Positions 36,625 through 47,279 of a stretch of DNA of 64,000 bases are shown piece after piece. Under the pieces are notes generated by a model. The model searched no databases. It was not told the origin of the DNA and saw nothing but the letters and a program-made list of their open reading frames with translations. Within the stretch, counting starts at the first letter, position 1. Each line of letters opens with the position of its first letter. A program made the position numbers and the translations under genes. Source of the DNA: an uncultured Saprospiraceae bacterium (GTDB lineage Bacteria > Bacteroidota > Bacteroidia > Chitinophagales > Saprospiraceae); assembly GCA_937995755.1 (NCBI GenBank), contig CALKJD010000019.1:1-64000 (forward strand), written 5' to 3'.

Positions 36625-38361
36625 TTACATCACTGCATCTAGTAAGTCCTTCGTGTATTGTTGCTGAGGATTATTAAGTATAGACTCTGTATCATTCATC
36701 TCTACGATCTTGCCAGACTGCATGACCATGATTCGATCACTGATGAATTTGACAACAGATAGATCATGAGAAATAAATATATAGCTTAAATCAAATTCAT
36801 CCTTAAGATCTTTGAGCAGATTGAGAATCTGTGCTTGCACACTTACATCAAGTGCAGATACTGATTCATCGCAAATAATAAACTTGGGATTCATACTTAG
36901 TGTCCGTGCGATACAGATACGCTGGCGCTGACCACCAGAAAATTGGTGCGGATATCTATCGTAAAAGTCAGGCTCTAAACCTACTTTCTCTAATAAATCA
37001 ATTACCTTCTCCTTTCTTACGGCATCGTTACTATGCAGACCATGGACTTTCATGGGTTCCTGAATCGCTGCACCTATCCGCATCCTTGGATTAAGAGAAG
37101 AAAATGGATCTTGAAAAATGATCTGATAATCACGACGAAGCATTCTCATGGATTCCTTATCCAAACCAAATACATCTTGATTCTCAAAAAACACTTTCCC
37201 TGCAGTCGGTGGTATTAATCGTAAAATCGTCTTTCCCAAAGTAGACTTACCACTTCCTGACTCTCCTACTAATCCTAGCGTTTCTCCTTTCTTCATCGTG
37301 AAACTGATATCATCTACCGCTTTGGTATATGCTGTCGGTCTACCAAAAAAGTTCGTCTTAGCAGTATAGTATGTACTTAGATTTTCAACCCTAAGTATCT
37401 CTGGTTCTGACTCGAGTTCTATGATTCTTGAATTATAGTCGGCGATAGGTTCTATCAGCGAAGTCACAAAATCATTTTGTGATTGTTCATCATCTACACG
37501 ATTCATAAAATCAGAAATCGTAGGTAATCGATGCATACGTTTATCCATAGGTGGTCGACATGCAATTAGGCCCTTAGTATACGCATGCTTAGGATTGTAA
37601 AAAAGATCATGTGCTGTTCCTTGCTCAACTATGTCTCCCTTATACATTACTATGACATAATCGGCGATCTCTTTGATCACTCCTAGATCATGACTGATAA
37701 ATATCGTCGAAGTATTATACTCTGATTTGATCTCACTTAACAGCTTGATAATCTCTTTCTGTACTGTGACATCTAAGGCTGTAGTCGGTTCATCAGCGAT
37801 CAATACTTCTGGATGGTTAGATACTGCCATTGCAATCATGACACGCTGTATCTGTCCACCAGACATCTCATGAGGATAAGATCTGTATATCCGTTCAGGA
37901 TCAGGCAATTGCACTTTTTCAAATAACGCTATAACTTGTGCTTTGGCTTCTGCCTTAGTTACATTATTGTGTATCAGTATCGCTTCTGCCACTTGCTTAC
38001 CACACCTCTGAGTAGGATTAAGCGAACTCATGGGTTCCTGAAAAATCATAGAGATAGCGTTACCTCGTAATGTACACATCTCTGATTCTGTGATGGCCAG
38101 TATATCTTGCGATTTACCATCCTTGCTCGTATAATCAACCGTTCCACTTTTGATATATCCAGGTGGTGAGGGGATTAATCTCATAATTGAAAGTGATGTC
38201 ACAGACTTACCACTTCCTGATTCTCCTACTATACCGATAGTACTTCCTTTGGGAATATCAAAAGATACCTTCTTTACGGCTTCGAACTCTTTGCCATCGT
38301 TGATGAAGACAGTTTGGAGTTCATTGACGCTAAGTACGTTGTTATTAGTAGTGCTTGACAA
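36625..38361 (-). CDS. Double ATP-binding ABC protein, peptide transporter type
   Basis: Two complete ABC ATPase domains are fused, as in DppD-DppF or YejF/GsiA-type importers of oligopeptides. Domain 1 has Walker [11 protein letters not shown], signature MSGGQIQRV and Walker [14 protein letters not shown]. Domain 2 has Walker [11 protein letters not shown], signature FSGGQRQRI and Walker [14 protein letters not shown]. The oligopeptide-type C-terminal segment [11 protein letters not shown] is present after domain 1. No permease or binding-protein genes are in this window, so the partners lie elsewhere. The start must be TTG at 38361: upstream codons lead straight to a stop without an ATG. 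The signal-peptide-bearing lipoprotein downstream may be in the same transcript. Confidence 0.92.
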   Translation of the reverse strand: MSSTTNNNVLSVNELQTVFINDGKEFEAVKKVSFDIPKGSTIGIVGESGSGKSVTSLSIMRLIPSPPGYIKSGTVDYTSKDGKSQDILAITESEMCTLRGNAISMIFQEPMSSLNPTQRCGKQVAEAILIHNNVTKAEAKAQVIALFEKVQLPDPERIYRSYPHEMSGGQIQRVMIAMAVSNHPEVLIADEPTTALDVTVQKEIIKLLSEIKSEYNTSTIFISHDLGVIKEIADYVIVMYKGDIVEQGTAHDLFYNPKHAYTKGLIACRPPMDKRMHRLPTISDFMNRVDDEQSQNDFVTSLIEPIADYNSRIIELESEPEILRVENLSTYYTAKTNFFGRPTAYTKAVDDISFTMKKGETLGLVGESGSGKSTLGKTILRLIPPTAGKVFFENQDVFGLDKESMRMLRRDYQIIFQDPFSSLNPRMRIGAAIQEPMKVHGLHSNDAVRKEKVIDLLEKVGLEPDFYDRYPHQFSGGQRQRICIARTLSMNPKFIICDESVSALDVSVQAQILNLLKDLKDEFDLSYIFISHDLSVVKFISDRIMVMQSGKIVEMNDTESILNNPQQQYTKDLLDAVM

Positions 38362-38510
38362 TATCCTCGGTTAATTTAGTGTATTGTAAATATGTGAAAA
38401 ATATATCTAATATGTATAAAAGCTTAGATAGCTATTCAATCTTAGCTGTAATTCATTTACTTAAGTCTATTCTCAAGGTAGAACTTCAACACAATAACAC
38501 CTATAGAATC

Positions 38511-41500
38511 TTATTTATACACAGAAAACTCTCCACCACTAATAATATTTATGAGTCCTCCGTTCTGATTCTTGAATACTTCTTCCATATAAGTACCTGA
38601 TAATGACAGATATCCATGTACATTAATAACACCTTCATTGAGGATCGCTTTTTTCGCAAGTTCATTTTCGTAAATGTTTATGTTAGAATAACCTTCTAGA
38701 TTCATAATTCCATTCACAGTATTGTGTACACCAAAATCTCCAATGTCTTGAATGTAGAATCCACCATTACCACTAATAGAAAAAACTCCATTATTTATAA
38801 TTGCTGTATTATTAGTGCCTTTCTGATCTCTGACTTCGAGATAACCATATAAAATGAGAGTCCCATTATTTTCTATAACACCATTACCTAAGACAGATAG
38901 ATTGGTGGTGTCACCCATTTGGAGTGTTGTGTTAACGCCTACAATCAGATTTCGTACTTTTAGTTGTCCATATCCATCAGCCCCACCACCTTCACCTTGA
39001 CTTTGATTGCCTAGAATAATAAGATTTATTGTTTCGTTGTTGTTCCCTATTTCAACATTTTCACATATGGTAGGTATATGACCAAGACTCCAATTTAAGG
39101 GGTCCTCAAATATACCAAGTGTATCTGGTCCAATCCATTGATTTGGTCCAAAATCAGAGCCTTCATCTATGGTTCCATTACAGTTGTTATCCATAGCATC
39201 ACAGAGGACTTCATCAGCACTTGGATTAATATCTTCATCGTAATCATCACAATCCTCTACTTCGTTACAATAGCCATCTGAATCCCAATCTGTGCCCCAA
39301 CCATTTTCACATAATAAGCTAACATCTCCTGCATAAGGTAATCCTGGATTATTACTCAGGTTGATAGAATCTTTGTAACAAAAACTACTTATTCCATTCA
39401 CAAAACAACCTGCGAGCATATTGTTAGATGCTGTAAATGTTCTTAAACTACTATTGTATCCCAAGCCTACAGGAATACTATCTAATTCATTAAAATCAAG
39501 ATGGATCATATTAATACTTGTCATCGTCTTAAATGATGTAGGTATAGCACCTGAAAATTGATTGTTGCTTAAATCCAACTTTACCAATAGATCTAATGAA
39601 TCCCAATATTCTGGAATGCTATCTATGAGTGCATTGTTGCTTAAGTTTAAATAATTCAATCCAGTCAATGCCGTTAATTCAGCAGGGAGCGGTCCTTGTA
39701 AATTGTTGTTGGAAAGGTCAATTGATGTAATTTGACCTATGTAGTTACACGTGATTCCTGTCCAATTACAATAATCACAGGCCACACCTGTATAACCGTT
39801 AGCCCAACCTTGATTATCCGTCCAAGTGGAGCCATTTAAATCTTCGTAGATATTCAATAATGTATCCAGTTGGTATTGACAAGGAAGATCATCAGAGTAA
39901 ATACAAATCGAGAACTCACCTTCATCATCAGAGCCATCTTCAACTACTCTGATGTAAATGATTTCATCCACTAAAGCAGGATCATCTAAACTAAATGAAA
40001 TAGGATCTCCATTAATCGAAAAACCACATTCCAAGGATACCAATGCATTACATTCTCCAGTATATAACTCAACTACTACATCAGAAATACCGTCCGTCGC
40101 TTGCAATGTCAAATGAATCTCATCTACATTTCCATAATCAAATCGATACCAAATATCTTTCTCATCTCCTGAGTTACCACAACTCATATTGCCACCATTG
40201 CCTGAAGACGTAGTGGCATAATTATTATAAAATCCATTGACGCAGTAATTTAAAACCGGTAACTCCTTGGATCTAGAACAGACATCGTTAAATGGCGATA
40301 CAAAAGCGCAATTTCCACCAGTCTCACAAGAGGCGTTACTATACCGTTCATAAATCAAATTTCCTGGCTGTGGGCCAAATCCATTACTCAAATTGATACC
40401 CGCTGAGGTAAGATGGCAATAAGACATGATCGTACCACCAACATTATTAGGTGGGTTTCCTGGATCTGCACAACTACCTTCAATGGTTCCGCAGCCATCA
40501 ATAGCAGTATTGTTTCCATTCCATACACATGCTTGCGTATGATTAGATCCCATATTGTGCCCCATCTCATGTGCAACCACCATTACATTCCAAGAATAAG
40601 AAGGATAAGGTACCGACCCACTGCTAAGATTGGCACTTACTGCCACATTGAATGAGTTACTACAAAGCTGATTAAGATATGCAATACCACCACCTAGACT
40701 TCGACCTGAGAGTAAATGCGCTAGGCGACCATTATTATTTGGGTTATTGTAAACTGCTGATCTAAATAAACTTAATGCCTCAGAAGTATTAGAGGAAGTA
40801 ACATACGGATCTGGTGTATCCCACACTTGAATACCAGAAATATTAATCGGTACATCATACTCCATATATAGGATAGAAACCTGATTAAACAAAGTCACAA
40901 CCCATGCTTCTGCATTAGTTATATTTGATCCTTGCTTATTGTACATATTGTGATCCACCTCAAAAAATACCGTTACACATTCAGGAGTTGAACTGGATCG
41001 AGATTGCGCTTCATTATCTTCTACTCTAACTGAAGATTCATCTACCATATTACATACCCATTCTCGATCTACAGTGGATTTTCGATTATGATCATAATAC
41101 CCAGCATAAAGGTCTTCATACTTTGCTATTTCATAATTACCATCGCCATCGAATATGCTGATATTGACTTTACTATCGTAAAAGACCATCGTCACTTTAG
41201 AATCCTTTGTCCCTTTTACGCTACCTTGATAGAAAGTATATTTATTAGCAGTATCGATTGATTTACCAGAGCTAGTATATAGTTTATAGCCATCACTGAG
41301 AATATTTACTTTTTCTAGAGAAATAGTCTTTTTACCCATTGTTGCAGGAATTTCAAATTCTACAAATTGACTTTCATTTAATCTATTTCTAAGTTGATCA
41401 ATATCTATTTCGTAATAGTCAACAGCAGACAAAACAGATAAACCTTCCTTTTCTATGGTCTCCGAGACTTCTGCCCTTGTCACTAAATTTTGACTTTGAG

Positions 41501-41567
41501 CTAAGGGCGAAAGGAAAAGCACTAATATAATAGATGCTAACAGATTGAATAACAGACTATTCTGCAT
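38511..41567 (-). CDS. Secreted reprolysin-like (M12) metalloprotease with LRR and metal-binding repeats
   Basis: A signal peptide (MQNSLLFNLLASIILVLFLSPLAQSQ) precedes a propeptide-like region and then a metzincin catalytic domain with the zinc site HEMGHNMGSNH (His333, His337, His343) and a Met-turn (TIMSYCH). Further domains are a pre-peptidase C-terminal-like sandwich (about 430-560), leucine-rich repeats (about 590-740, SIDLSNNNLQGPLP), and an acidic MopE-type repeat (DSDGYCNEVEDCDDYDED). A last beta-rich region rich in NNGT and GN motifs follows. The 1018-residue protein ends at EFSVYK without a T9SS sorting domain, although such proteins often carry one. The region downstream has no frame encoding one. 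Confidence 0.85.
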   Translation of the reverse strand: MQNSLLFNLLASIILVLFLSPLAQSQNLVTRAEVSETIEKEGLSVLSAVDYYEIDIDQLRNRLNESQFVEFEIPATMGKKTISLEKVNILSDGYKLYTSSGKSIDTANKYTFYQGSVKGTKDSKVTMVFYDSKVNISIFDGDGNYEIAKYEDLYAGYYDHNRKSTVDREWVCNMVDESSVRVEDNEAQSRSSSTPECVTVFFEVDHNMYNKQGSNITNAEAWVVTLFNQVSILYMEYDVPINISGIQVWDTPDPYVTSSNTSEALSLFRSAVYNNPNNNGRLAHLLSGRSLGGGIAYLNQLCSNSFNVAVSANLSSGSVPYPSYSWNVMVVAHEMGHNMGSNHTQACVWNGNNTAIDGCGTIEGSCADPGNPPNNVGGTIMSYCHLTSAGINLSNGFGPQPGNLIYERYSNASCETGGNCAFVSPFNDVCSRSKELPVLNYCVNGFYNNYATTSSGNGGNMSCGNSGDEKDIWYRFDYGNVDEIHLTLQATDGISDVVVELYTGECNALVSLECGFSINGDPISFSLDDPALVDEIIYIRVVEDGSDDEGEFSICIYSDDLPCQYQLDTLLNIYEDLNGSTWTDNQGWANGYTGVACDYCNWTGITCNYIGQITSIDLSNNNLQGPLPAELTALTGLNYLNLSNNALIDSIPEYWDSLDLLVKLDLSNNQFSGAIPTSFKTMTSINMIHLDFNELDSIPVGLGYNSSLRTFTASNNMLAGCFVNGISSFCYKDSINLSNNPGLPYAGDVSLLCENGWGTDWDSDGYCNEVEDCDDYDEDINPSADEVLCDAMDNNCNGTIDEGSDFGPNQWIGPDTLGIFEDPLNWSLGHIPTICENVEIGNNNETINLIILGNQSQGEGGGADGYGQLKVRNLIVGVNTTLQMGDTTNLSVLGNGVIENNGTLILYGYLEVRDQKGTNNTAIINNGVFSISGNGGFYIQDIGDFGVHNTVNGIMNLEGYSNINIYENELAKKAILNEGVINVHGYLSLSGTYMEEVFKNQNGGLINIISGGEFSVYK

Positions 41568-41896
41568 ATGATGGTTTTTTAGGTAAAAACGATGAGGTTT
41601 GTAAAAGCAATATGATATGAGACATCATAAAGCTAATACCTCATCAATATACTAAAAGAGTAAAGACTTACGAACCTTGTCTATCTTTCTTCAATCGAAA
41701 GTGTCATCAGTTTATCTTAAAGAGCTAAGGATAAGCTAACATTAAATAAATCTTAAATCGATCAAATCTGTATGTAGATAGTTAGATAGAGACATTATAT
41801 AAGCAGTAACTAGGTATATTTGATCTAGTAAAGCAAAACTTAAAATCCCAATAAGTGTATTAATCCAATTCAGATTACCACTTAACAAGAATAATT
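41568..41896. other. Divergent 329-base regulatory gap
   Basis: This gap separates the divergent metalloprotease and AsmA-like genes. It is AT-rich with no ORF. A TATATTTG box at 41815 is the only promoter-like element recognised; nothing convincing faces the protease. Confidence 0.4.
41815..41822 (+). promoter_or_regulatory. Candidate -7 box for the AsmA-like gene
   Basis: TATATTTG matches TAnnTTTG and lies 74 bases before the ATG. There is no clear TTG at -33. Confidence 0.3.
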
Positions 41897-44800
41897 ATGA
41901 AAATAGTAAAGAAAATAGCTTGGATCCTACTGATTCTATTTATAGGTCTTATCATAGCTGCCTTAGTGGTACCTGCGGTGTATAAAGATGAGATCGTAGA
42001 AAAACTAAAGATTACACTCAACGATCAACTAAATGCTAAAGTAGATTTCGATGATATTGACTTATCGATAATCTCCTCTTTCCCTAATGCTCGATTAGAT
42101 ATTGAAAATCTATCGGTAACGGGTATTGATCAATTTGCAGATATCACATTATTCAAGTCGAAGCACACTATGTTTGATGTGAGTATTCCATCCCTTATCA
42201 ATGATGACATTCCTTATCAATTAAGAGAGGTCCTTATAGAAGAAGCGGATATTACATTAATGCTGTCTACTGACGGAAGCGCTAACTACAGTATAACTGA
42301 AGAATCGGAAGGAGAATCGGCAAGTTATACCTTAGACTTGGACAAGTACTCTTTGACAGATAGTAAAATCACTTACATAGATCAAAGCTCTAACCTTAAA
42401 ATGGTTGTAGCTGAGCTGAATCATACTGGTAAAGGTAGATTTACAGAAAACATATACGATCTAGACACCTACAGTGAGAGTGGAAGTATGACAGTTACTA
42501 GTGAGGGCGTAAGTTATATACGTAACGCAAAGGCCAAGCTAGATGCTGTAATCAATATCGATATGCCTAATGAAAAATATACACTCAAGGATAATAAAAT
42601 CTCACTCAATGAGCTTAATCTCGACGCGGATGGTTATGTACAGATGAGAGGTGACAATATATTTGTGGATGCTACTATCAAAGGATTGGAAGATAATTTT
42701 AGAAGTTACCTCTCGGTAGTGCCTCATGCATATGTGGACCAATTTGCAAATGTGGCTACAGAAGGAAAAGGATCGCTTACCGCTGTTATCAAAGGAAACT
42801 ATAACAGTATCAAACCTTCATTTCCAGCTATCGATGTAGACCTTAATATCTCTGATGCTTATGTAAAGTATAATAATATGCCTAAAGCAGTAGAAGGTAT
42901 TTTTGCCTCTATCAATATAGATGCTAAAGAAGGTAACTATAATGATATGATTATCAATATACCTTCTCTCAAAGCACGTGTAGGAGATGATCCATTAGAA
43001 GCTAAACTAGTTATTAGTGATTCAGCTACCGATCCTAAGGTAGATGGTGCATTCAAAGCAGATATTGATTTAAGAAATTGGAAATCTGCTCTTCCTGCAG
43101 AGATGATCAAAGATATGGAAGGTCGAGTAAAAGCCGATATTGCATTTGCAGGCAAAGCCTCAGACATAGAATCTTCTAATTATAGCAACCTCAAACTTGA
43201 TGGTGAGATGGCAATTAATGATGTACAAATAAAGCGTGATAATGATCTAGATATCGTTGTAACGAATGCAACAGTAAAGGCTTCACCAAGTTTATTAGAT
43301 ATCAAAATGGATGGTGTTAGATATGGTAAGTCTGACTTTAATCTTACCTCAAACGTAAAAGATCCTCTCATGCTGGCGATCAATACCGATGAACCAATCA
43401 TATCTGATATTGATTTTCAAGCAGGTACATTAGATGCTAATGAAATGCTTGGAATCACTAGCAAGACTGGGACTACAAGTTCTACCGAATCACCATCTGC
43501 TGGATCTGCATTTAACATTAATGAAAGTAGAGTAAATCTTTCGGCTACAGCTGACGAAATACTTTATGAGGATCAAGTTTGGAAAAATGTAAACCTTAAA
43601 GGAAAACTGGATGGTGACAAGATAGATATCACAGATGCATCTGCGAAAATGAAAGACAATGATATCAGTATGAAAGGTACACTGAATCATCCCATGGGAT
43701 ATATGGATGGTACAGACAAACTTACTGGAAAGATTGACATCAATAGTAACCAACTAAATTTCAATGATTTCATCGCTGATACTGCGACTGACACTGAAGT
43801 AGAAACTTCTAATTTTATTGTACCCGAAAATATAGATGTAGATATAACTGCTAATATTAAAGACCTTACATATACAAATATGAAAATGGCTAATAGTACG
43901 GCCAATATCAAAGTAAGTGATCAAGTAGCCAATATCACATCACTTACCACTAATACACTTGGTGGAGAGATAGGAATGCGAGGTGCGTATGATAGTAAAG
44001 ATACTAATAAGCCCATTTTTGACATGATGTTGGACTTCAATAAGATAGAGTTTGTCAAAGCTTTTGAAAAAATGGAAACTATGCAAAAGCTAGCACCTAT
44101 TGCTCAATACATCAGTGGATTTTTCAATTCAACATTGACATTTAAAGGTGCGCTTGGTGAAGATATGTTGCCGGACCTTTCAACCTTAAATGCCTCAGGT
44201 TTTGTAGAGACATTTAATAGTAGTATTAATGATTTTAAAATTCTTGAAGGCTTAGGTGAAAAATTAAATATTGATCAACTCAAATCAATAACACTGGAAA
44301 ATACTAAGAATTGGTTTGAAATAGTAGATGGAATGGTAGAGCTTAAGCCTAAGAAGTTTAAGGTAAAGGATATCGATATGGCTATCGCTGGTAAGCATGG
44401 ATATGGTAAAGACATGAATTACTTTATCGAAATGAAAGTGCCTAGAGAAATGCTCAAACAAAATGTAGTAACTGGATTTTTGGATCAAGGTATGAGTAAG
44501 ATCGAAGCCGAAGCGGCCAAATATGGTGTTACTATTGGTACTGGTGATTATATTAATCTAGAGATCGGTATCACAGGAAGTATGCAATCACCTAAGTACT
44601 CTATCAAGCCAGTAGGATACGAATCTGGTGGTGTCAAGCAAGTAGTGAAAGACGAAATCAACAATCAAATTGCGACGGTTAAAGATTCTGTAAATACGGT
44701 AATTAACAACACCAAAGAAACGATAAAAGATACAGTTAGAACGGTAGCTAATCAAGCGGTAGATAGTGCAAAAACTGTAATCAACACTAAAGTAAATGAA

Positions 44801-44986
44801 GTGAAAGATAGTGTAAAAACGGTAATAGCAAATCAAGTAGATAGCTTAGCCACTCAAGTAGGTCTTGACTCATTAAAAGACAAGGTTAAAGATGTATTAG
44901 GTAATGGCGCTGATAAAGAAGCAGATAAAATAAAAGACAAAATAAAAGAATGGAATCCATTTAACAAGAAGAAAAAGAACGAATAG
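41897..44986 (+). CDS. AsmA family envelope protein
   Basis: This is a large AsmA-like protein; the family spans the periplasm from an inner-membrane anchor and is linked to lipid traffic to the outer membrane. The N-terminus has one transmembrane helix (IAWILLILFIGLIIAALVVPAVY), followed by the typical LNDQLNAKVDFDDIDLSIISSFPN opening. Long beta-rich repeats follow, and the AsmA_2-like C-terminal region is seen around residues 700-870 (GEIGMRGAYDSKDTNKPIFD, PIAQYISGFFNSTLTFKG). The last 130 residues are unusual: a charged Val/Asn/Asp/Thr heptad-like helix with repeated KDSVNTVINNTK and KDSVKTVIANQ units, then NPFNKKKKNE. It may act as a coiled coil in the periplasm. The gene stands alone and is followed by a strong terminator. 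Confidence 0.87.
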   Translation: MKIVKKIAWILLILFIGLIIAALVVPAVYKDEIVEKLKITLNDQLNAKVDFDDIDLSIISSFPNARLDIENLSVTGIDQFADITLFKSKHTMFDVSIPSLINDDIPYQLREVLIEEADITLMLSTDGSANYSITEESEGESASYTLDLDKYSLTDSKITYIDQSSNLKMVVAELNHTGKGRFTENIYDLDTYSESGSMTVTSEGVSYIRNAKAKLDAVINIDMPNEKYTLKDNKISLNELNLDADGYVQMRGDNIFVDATIKGLEDNFRSYLSVVPHAYVDQFANVATEGKGSLTAVIKGNYNSIKPSFPAIDVDLNISDAYVKYNNMPKAVEGIFASINIDAKEGNYNDMIINIPSLKARVGDDPLEAKLVISDSATDPKVDGAFKADIDLRNWKSALPAEMIKDMEGRVKADIAFAGKASDIESSNYSNLKLDGEMAINDVQIKRDNDLDIVVTNATVKASPSLLDIKMDGVRYGKSDFNLTSNVKDPLMLAINTDEPIISDIDFQAGTLDANEMLGITSKTGTTSSTESPSAGSAFNINESRVNLSATADEILYEDQVWKNVNLKGKLDGDKIDITDASAKMKDNDISMKGTLNHPMGYMDGTDKLTGKIDINSNQLNFNDFIADTATDTEVETSNFIVPENIDVDITANIKDLTYTNMKMANSTANIKVSDQVANITSLTTNTLGGEIGMRGAYDSKDTNKPIFDMMLDFNKIEFVKAFEKMETMQKLAPIAQYISGFFNSTLTFKGALGEDMLPDLSTLNASGFVETFNSSINDFKILEGLGEKLNIDQLKSITLENTKNWFEIVDGMVELKPKKFKVKDIDMAIAGKHGYGKDMNYFIEMKVPREMLKQNVVTGFLDQGMSKIEAEAAKYGVTIGTGDYINLEIGITGSMQSPKYSIKPVGYESGGVKQVVKDEINNQIATVKDSVNTVINNTKETIKDTVRTVANQAVDSAKTVINTKVNEVKDSVKTVIANQVDSLATQVGLDSLKDKVKDVLGNGADKEADKIKDKIKEWNPFNKKKKNE

Positions 44987-45007
44987 TGTTCTGAAATTGA
45001 TTCTTAG

Positions 45008-45043
45008 AGAAGGTTCTATCTATGATGATGGAACCTTCTTTTT
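45008..45043 (+). terminator. Terminator after the AsmA-like gene
   Basis: AGAAGGTTC pairs perfectly with GAACCTTCT around a 14-base loop and is followed by TTTTTATTT, 22 bases after the stop codon. Confidence 0.8.
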
Positions 45044-45101
45044 ATTTACATCATTGTCTTTTCTTACATTTACATTTCTATCAATAATATATATCTAGAT
45101 C

Positions 45102-46070
45102 ATGCTTATTACCAGAGGAGATTTTATAGATGTATGGTCTAAATTAAACCAACGAGGAAAGGGCTTTTTGTTGTCCAAGCTTAATCCATCTAAAGTCAAT
45201 CGTACGAAGAGCGCATTTAATGAAAGTGCTGTGTCTGCAGCTAACTGGTGGATCATACCTAGTGTCCGTCAACGTTGGAATCATATGATCACTAATCAAG
45301 TAGAATTGGACTATGAAGATTATATGATGCAAAAATTCTTTTCTAATGGATCAAACCTCAACTTGCTTTCAATCGGATCAGGAGTATGTAGCCATGAAAT
45401 CAAACTCGCAAAGCACCAACAACTTACTAAGGTAGTATGCACTGATCTTGTTCAATCATTATTAGATAAAGCTAGCAACAATGCTAAGTCAGAGCACCTT
45501 AAAAACATGGAATTCATATGCGGTGACATTAATGAAACCATACCCACGGAAGAGCAATTTGATATCGTTTTCTTTCATGCCTCACTTCACCACTTCTATG
45601 ATATTGATGCATTTATAAAATCCACTGTAATTCCGCGACTCAAACCCAATGGACATATCGTGATCAATGAGTATGTAGGAGTCAATAGATTACAATTCCC
45701 AAAGAATCAAATCAAGGCAATCAATCAAGCTTTAACACTTGTTCCTCAATCATTGCGAAAGAGATTTAAATCGAATGCGATTAAGAGTAAATTTTATGGT
45801 AGTGGACTGATCAGAATGATACTCGCTGATCCAAGTGAATGTGTAGATGCGGAACAAATATTACCTGTATTGCATCAGTATTGTCATGTGGTAGAAGAGA
45901 GACCTTATGGTGGCAATATACTCATGAACGTATTGAAAGATATTGCCCATAATTTTCTAGAGGATACACCAGAGATCCATCAAACCTTACAGAAGCTATT
46001 TGATTTTGAAGATGAATATCTCAAAGAAAATCAAAGTGACTTCCTATTTGGAGTGTATCAAATAAAGTAA
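45102..46070 (+). CDS. Class I SAM-dependent methyltransferase
   Basis: A Rossmann-fold methyltransferase core lies in the centre: motif I is LLSIGSGVCSHEIKLA, the acidic end of strand 2 is CTDLVQSL, and motif IV is FDIVFFHASLHHFYDID, followed by LKPNGHIVINEYVG. Around it lie an N-terminal helical region of about 80 residues and a C-terminal region of about 110 residues. The protein has 322 residues and no signal peptide. The substrate is unknown; the shape suggests a small-molecule or lipid methyltransferase rather than an rRNA one. It is convergent with the rhomboid gene, with no terminator seen between them. Confidence 0.78.
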   Translation: MLITRGDFIDVWSKLNQRGKGFLLSKLNPSKVNRTKSAFNESAVSAANWWIIPSVRQRWNHMITNQVELDYEDYMMQKFFSNGSNLNLLSIGSGVCSHEIKLAKHQQLTKVVCTDLVQSLLDKASNNAKSEHLKNMEFICGDINETIPTEEQFDIVFFHASLHHFYDIDAFIKSTVIPRLKPNGHIVINEYVGVNRLQFPKNQIKAINQALTLVPQSLRKRFKSNAIKSKFYGSGLIRMILADPSECVDAEQILPVLHQYCHVVEERPYGGNILMNVLKDIAHNFLEDTPEIHQTLQKLFDFEDEYLKENQSDFLFGVYQIK

Positions 46071-46117
46071 GACTTACTTTGTGTAAATCCATTTCCAAGA
46101 AACAAGCATTAAACTAT

Positions 46118-46750
46118 TTATGCCCAAGGAAATCCATTAACCAATTCGCTTATAAAGTCCAGAAAGATAGTTGGCTTATAGATAATAGTAATTACAACTC
46201 CAGCTATAGCCCCCCAAAAGTGAGCGTCGTGTCCAATATTATCTCTTGCATTTTTCGCCGACCAAGACTCATACCATAGATATAAAACTCCAAAAATAAT
46301 TGCAGGCACGGGTATGACAAAATACAGACCTAGCATAGACCATGGCGCATATAATATAAATGCAAACAACACACCTGATACTCCACCCGATGCTCCTATG
46401 GCAGAATATCCTGGATTGTTTTGATGCTTGAAGTATGTAGGCGTATCAGCCAATGCGATAGTCAATAAATACATGACAACAAATAAGATCGCTCCCATAG
46501 TTACACCAAACATATCTTTGTACCAAGCCTCCACGTGTCTACCAAACTCGTGTAAGACATACATATTGATTCCTAAGTGCATCCAACTTCCATGCAAAAA
46601 ACCAGACGTGATCCATCTGTAGTATTGCTTTTCTCTTTTCTCAGTATATGGGTGATGCTTCAACTGATCAAATAATTGTCTATTACTAAATGCTGGAATC
46701 GACACCAAGCATGTAATAATGACTATAATAAGGGTAACTGATAATGTCAT
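46118..46750 (-). CDS. Rhomboid-family intramembrane serine protease
   Basis: This six-helix membrane protease cleaves transmembrane segments. The family features are LHGSWMHLGINMYVLHEFG for the L1 loop and second helix, the nucleophile Ser in IGASGGVSGVLFAF, and the catalytic His in GHDAHFWGAIAGV. The 210-residue length fits the bacterial rhomboid core. The ATG lies 2 bases from the end of the upstream rlmH gene, so both are in one transcript. Known substrates cannot be inferred; quality control or surface-protein release are family roles. Confidence 0.9.
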   Translation of the reverse strand: MTLSVTLIIVIITCLVSIPAFSNRQLFDQLKHHPYTEKREKQYYRWITSGFLHGSWMHLGINMYVLHEFGRHVEAWYKDMFGVTMGAILFVVMYLLTIALADTPTYFKHQNNPGYSAIGASGGVSGVLFAFILYAPWSMLGLYFVIPVPAIIFGVLYLWYESWSAKNARDNIGHDAHFWGAIAGVVITIIYKPTIFLDFISELVNGFPWA

Positions 46751-46752
46751 GT

Positions 46753-47220
46753 CTAGCTGTTATGATATTTTTCGTTGCGCAATATAGTATAAGCGCGATA
46801 CAGTTGCTCCGTAAAGAACAATCTAATCATCTGATGTGAGAATGTCATTTGTGATAAGGATAACTTTTGATCTGCCCTTTTGATGAGGCTCTCATGCGCT
46901 CCATATGCTCCTGCCACTACGAACACTACCCTTTTGATTGATCTTAGTTGCATCTGCCCTAGAGCTGCAGCAAAGTCTTCTGAGGAGTATTCTTTGCCTT
47001 TTTCATCTAAAAGCATCAAATAATCTGTAGGAACCAAGTTTTTCATAATCTGCTCCGCCTCCAATAACTTTAGAGCTTCTGGATCTTTCTGAGGCTTCAC
47101 ATCTTTGATGATCTCCATCTTAAACTTACAATAATGAGATAGTCTCTTCGTATAGATATCTATCCCTTGCTGTAAATACTTCTCACTCGTCTTTCCTATA
47201 CACCAAAGCTGTACTTGCAT
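46753..47220 (-). CDS. rlmH: 23S rRNA (pseudouridine1915-N3)-methyltransferase
   Basis: This SPOUT-fold enzyme methylates pseudouridine 1915 of 23S rRNA on the assembled 70S ribosome. Family hallmarks are the start MQVQLWCIGKT, the YTKRLSHYCKF region, LLDEKGKEYSSEDFAAAL, the knot segment VFVVAGAYGAHESLIKRA, and the C-terminal end YRAYTILRNEKYHNS. The expected YH near the C-terminus is present. The 155-residue length is normal. It is the first gene of a two-gene unit with rhomboid and has a promoter-like pair upstream. Confidence 0.96.
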   Translation of the reverse strand: MQVQLWCIGKTSEKYLQQGIDIYTKRLSHYCKFKMEIIKDVKPQKDPEALKLLEAEQIMKNLVPTDYLMLLDEKGKEYSSEDFAAALGQMQLRSIKRVVFVVAGAYGAHESLIKRADQKLSLSQMTFSHQMIRLFFTEQLYRAYTILRNEKYHNS

Positions 47221-47246
47221 TTCCCTACTATTAAATCTTGAATGCT

Positions 47247-47279
47247 CAAAATTAAGAAAGATAAACAGAAATCACTCAA
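47247..47279 (-). promoter_or_regulatory. Candidate promoter for rlmH-rhomboid
   Basis: On the minus strand a TTG (47279-47277) and TAATTTTG (47254-47247) are 22 bases apart, a slightly long spacing for the Bacteroidota consensus. The -7 box ends 26 bases before the rlmH ATG. Confidence 0.45.

Noticed and set aside
38374-38510. Possible frameshifted T9SS domain after the metalloprotease
   Set aside because: All three minus-strand frames were read; they hit stops within about 20 codons and show no sorting-domain motif.
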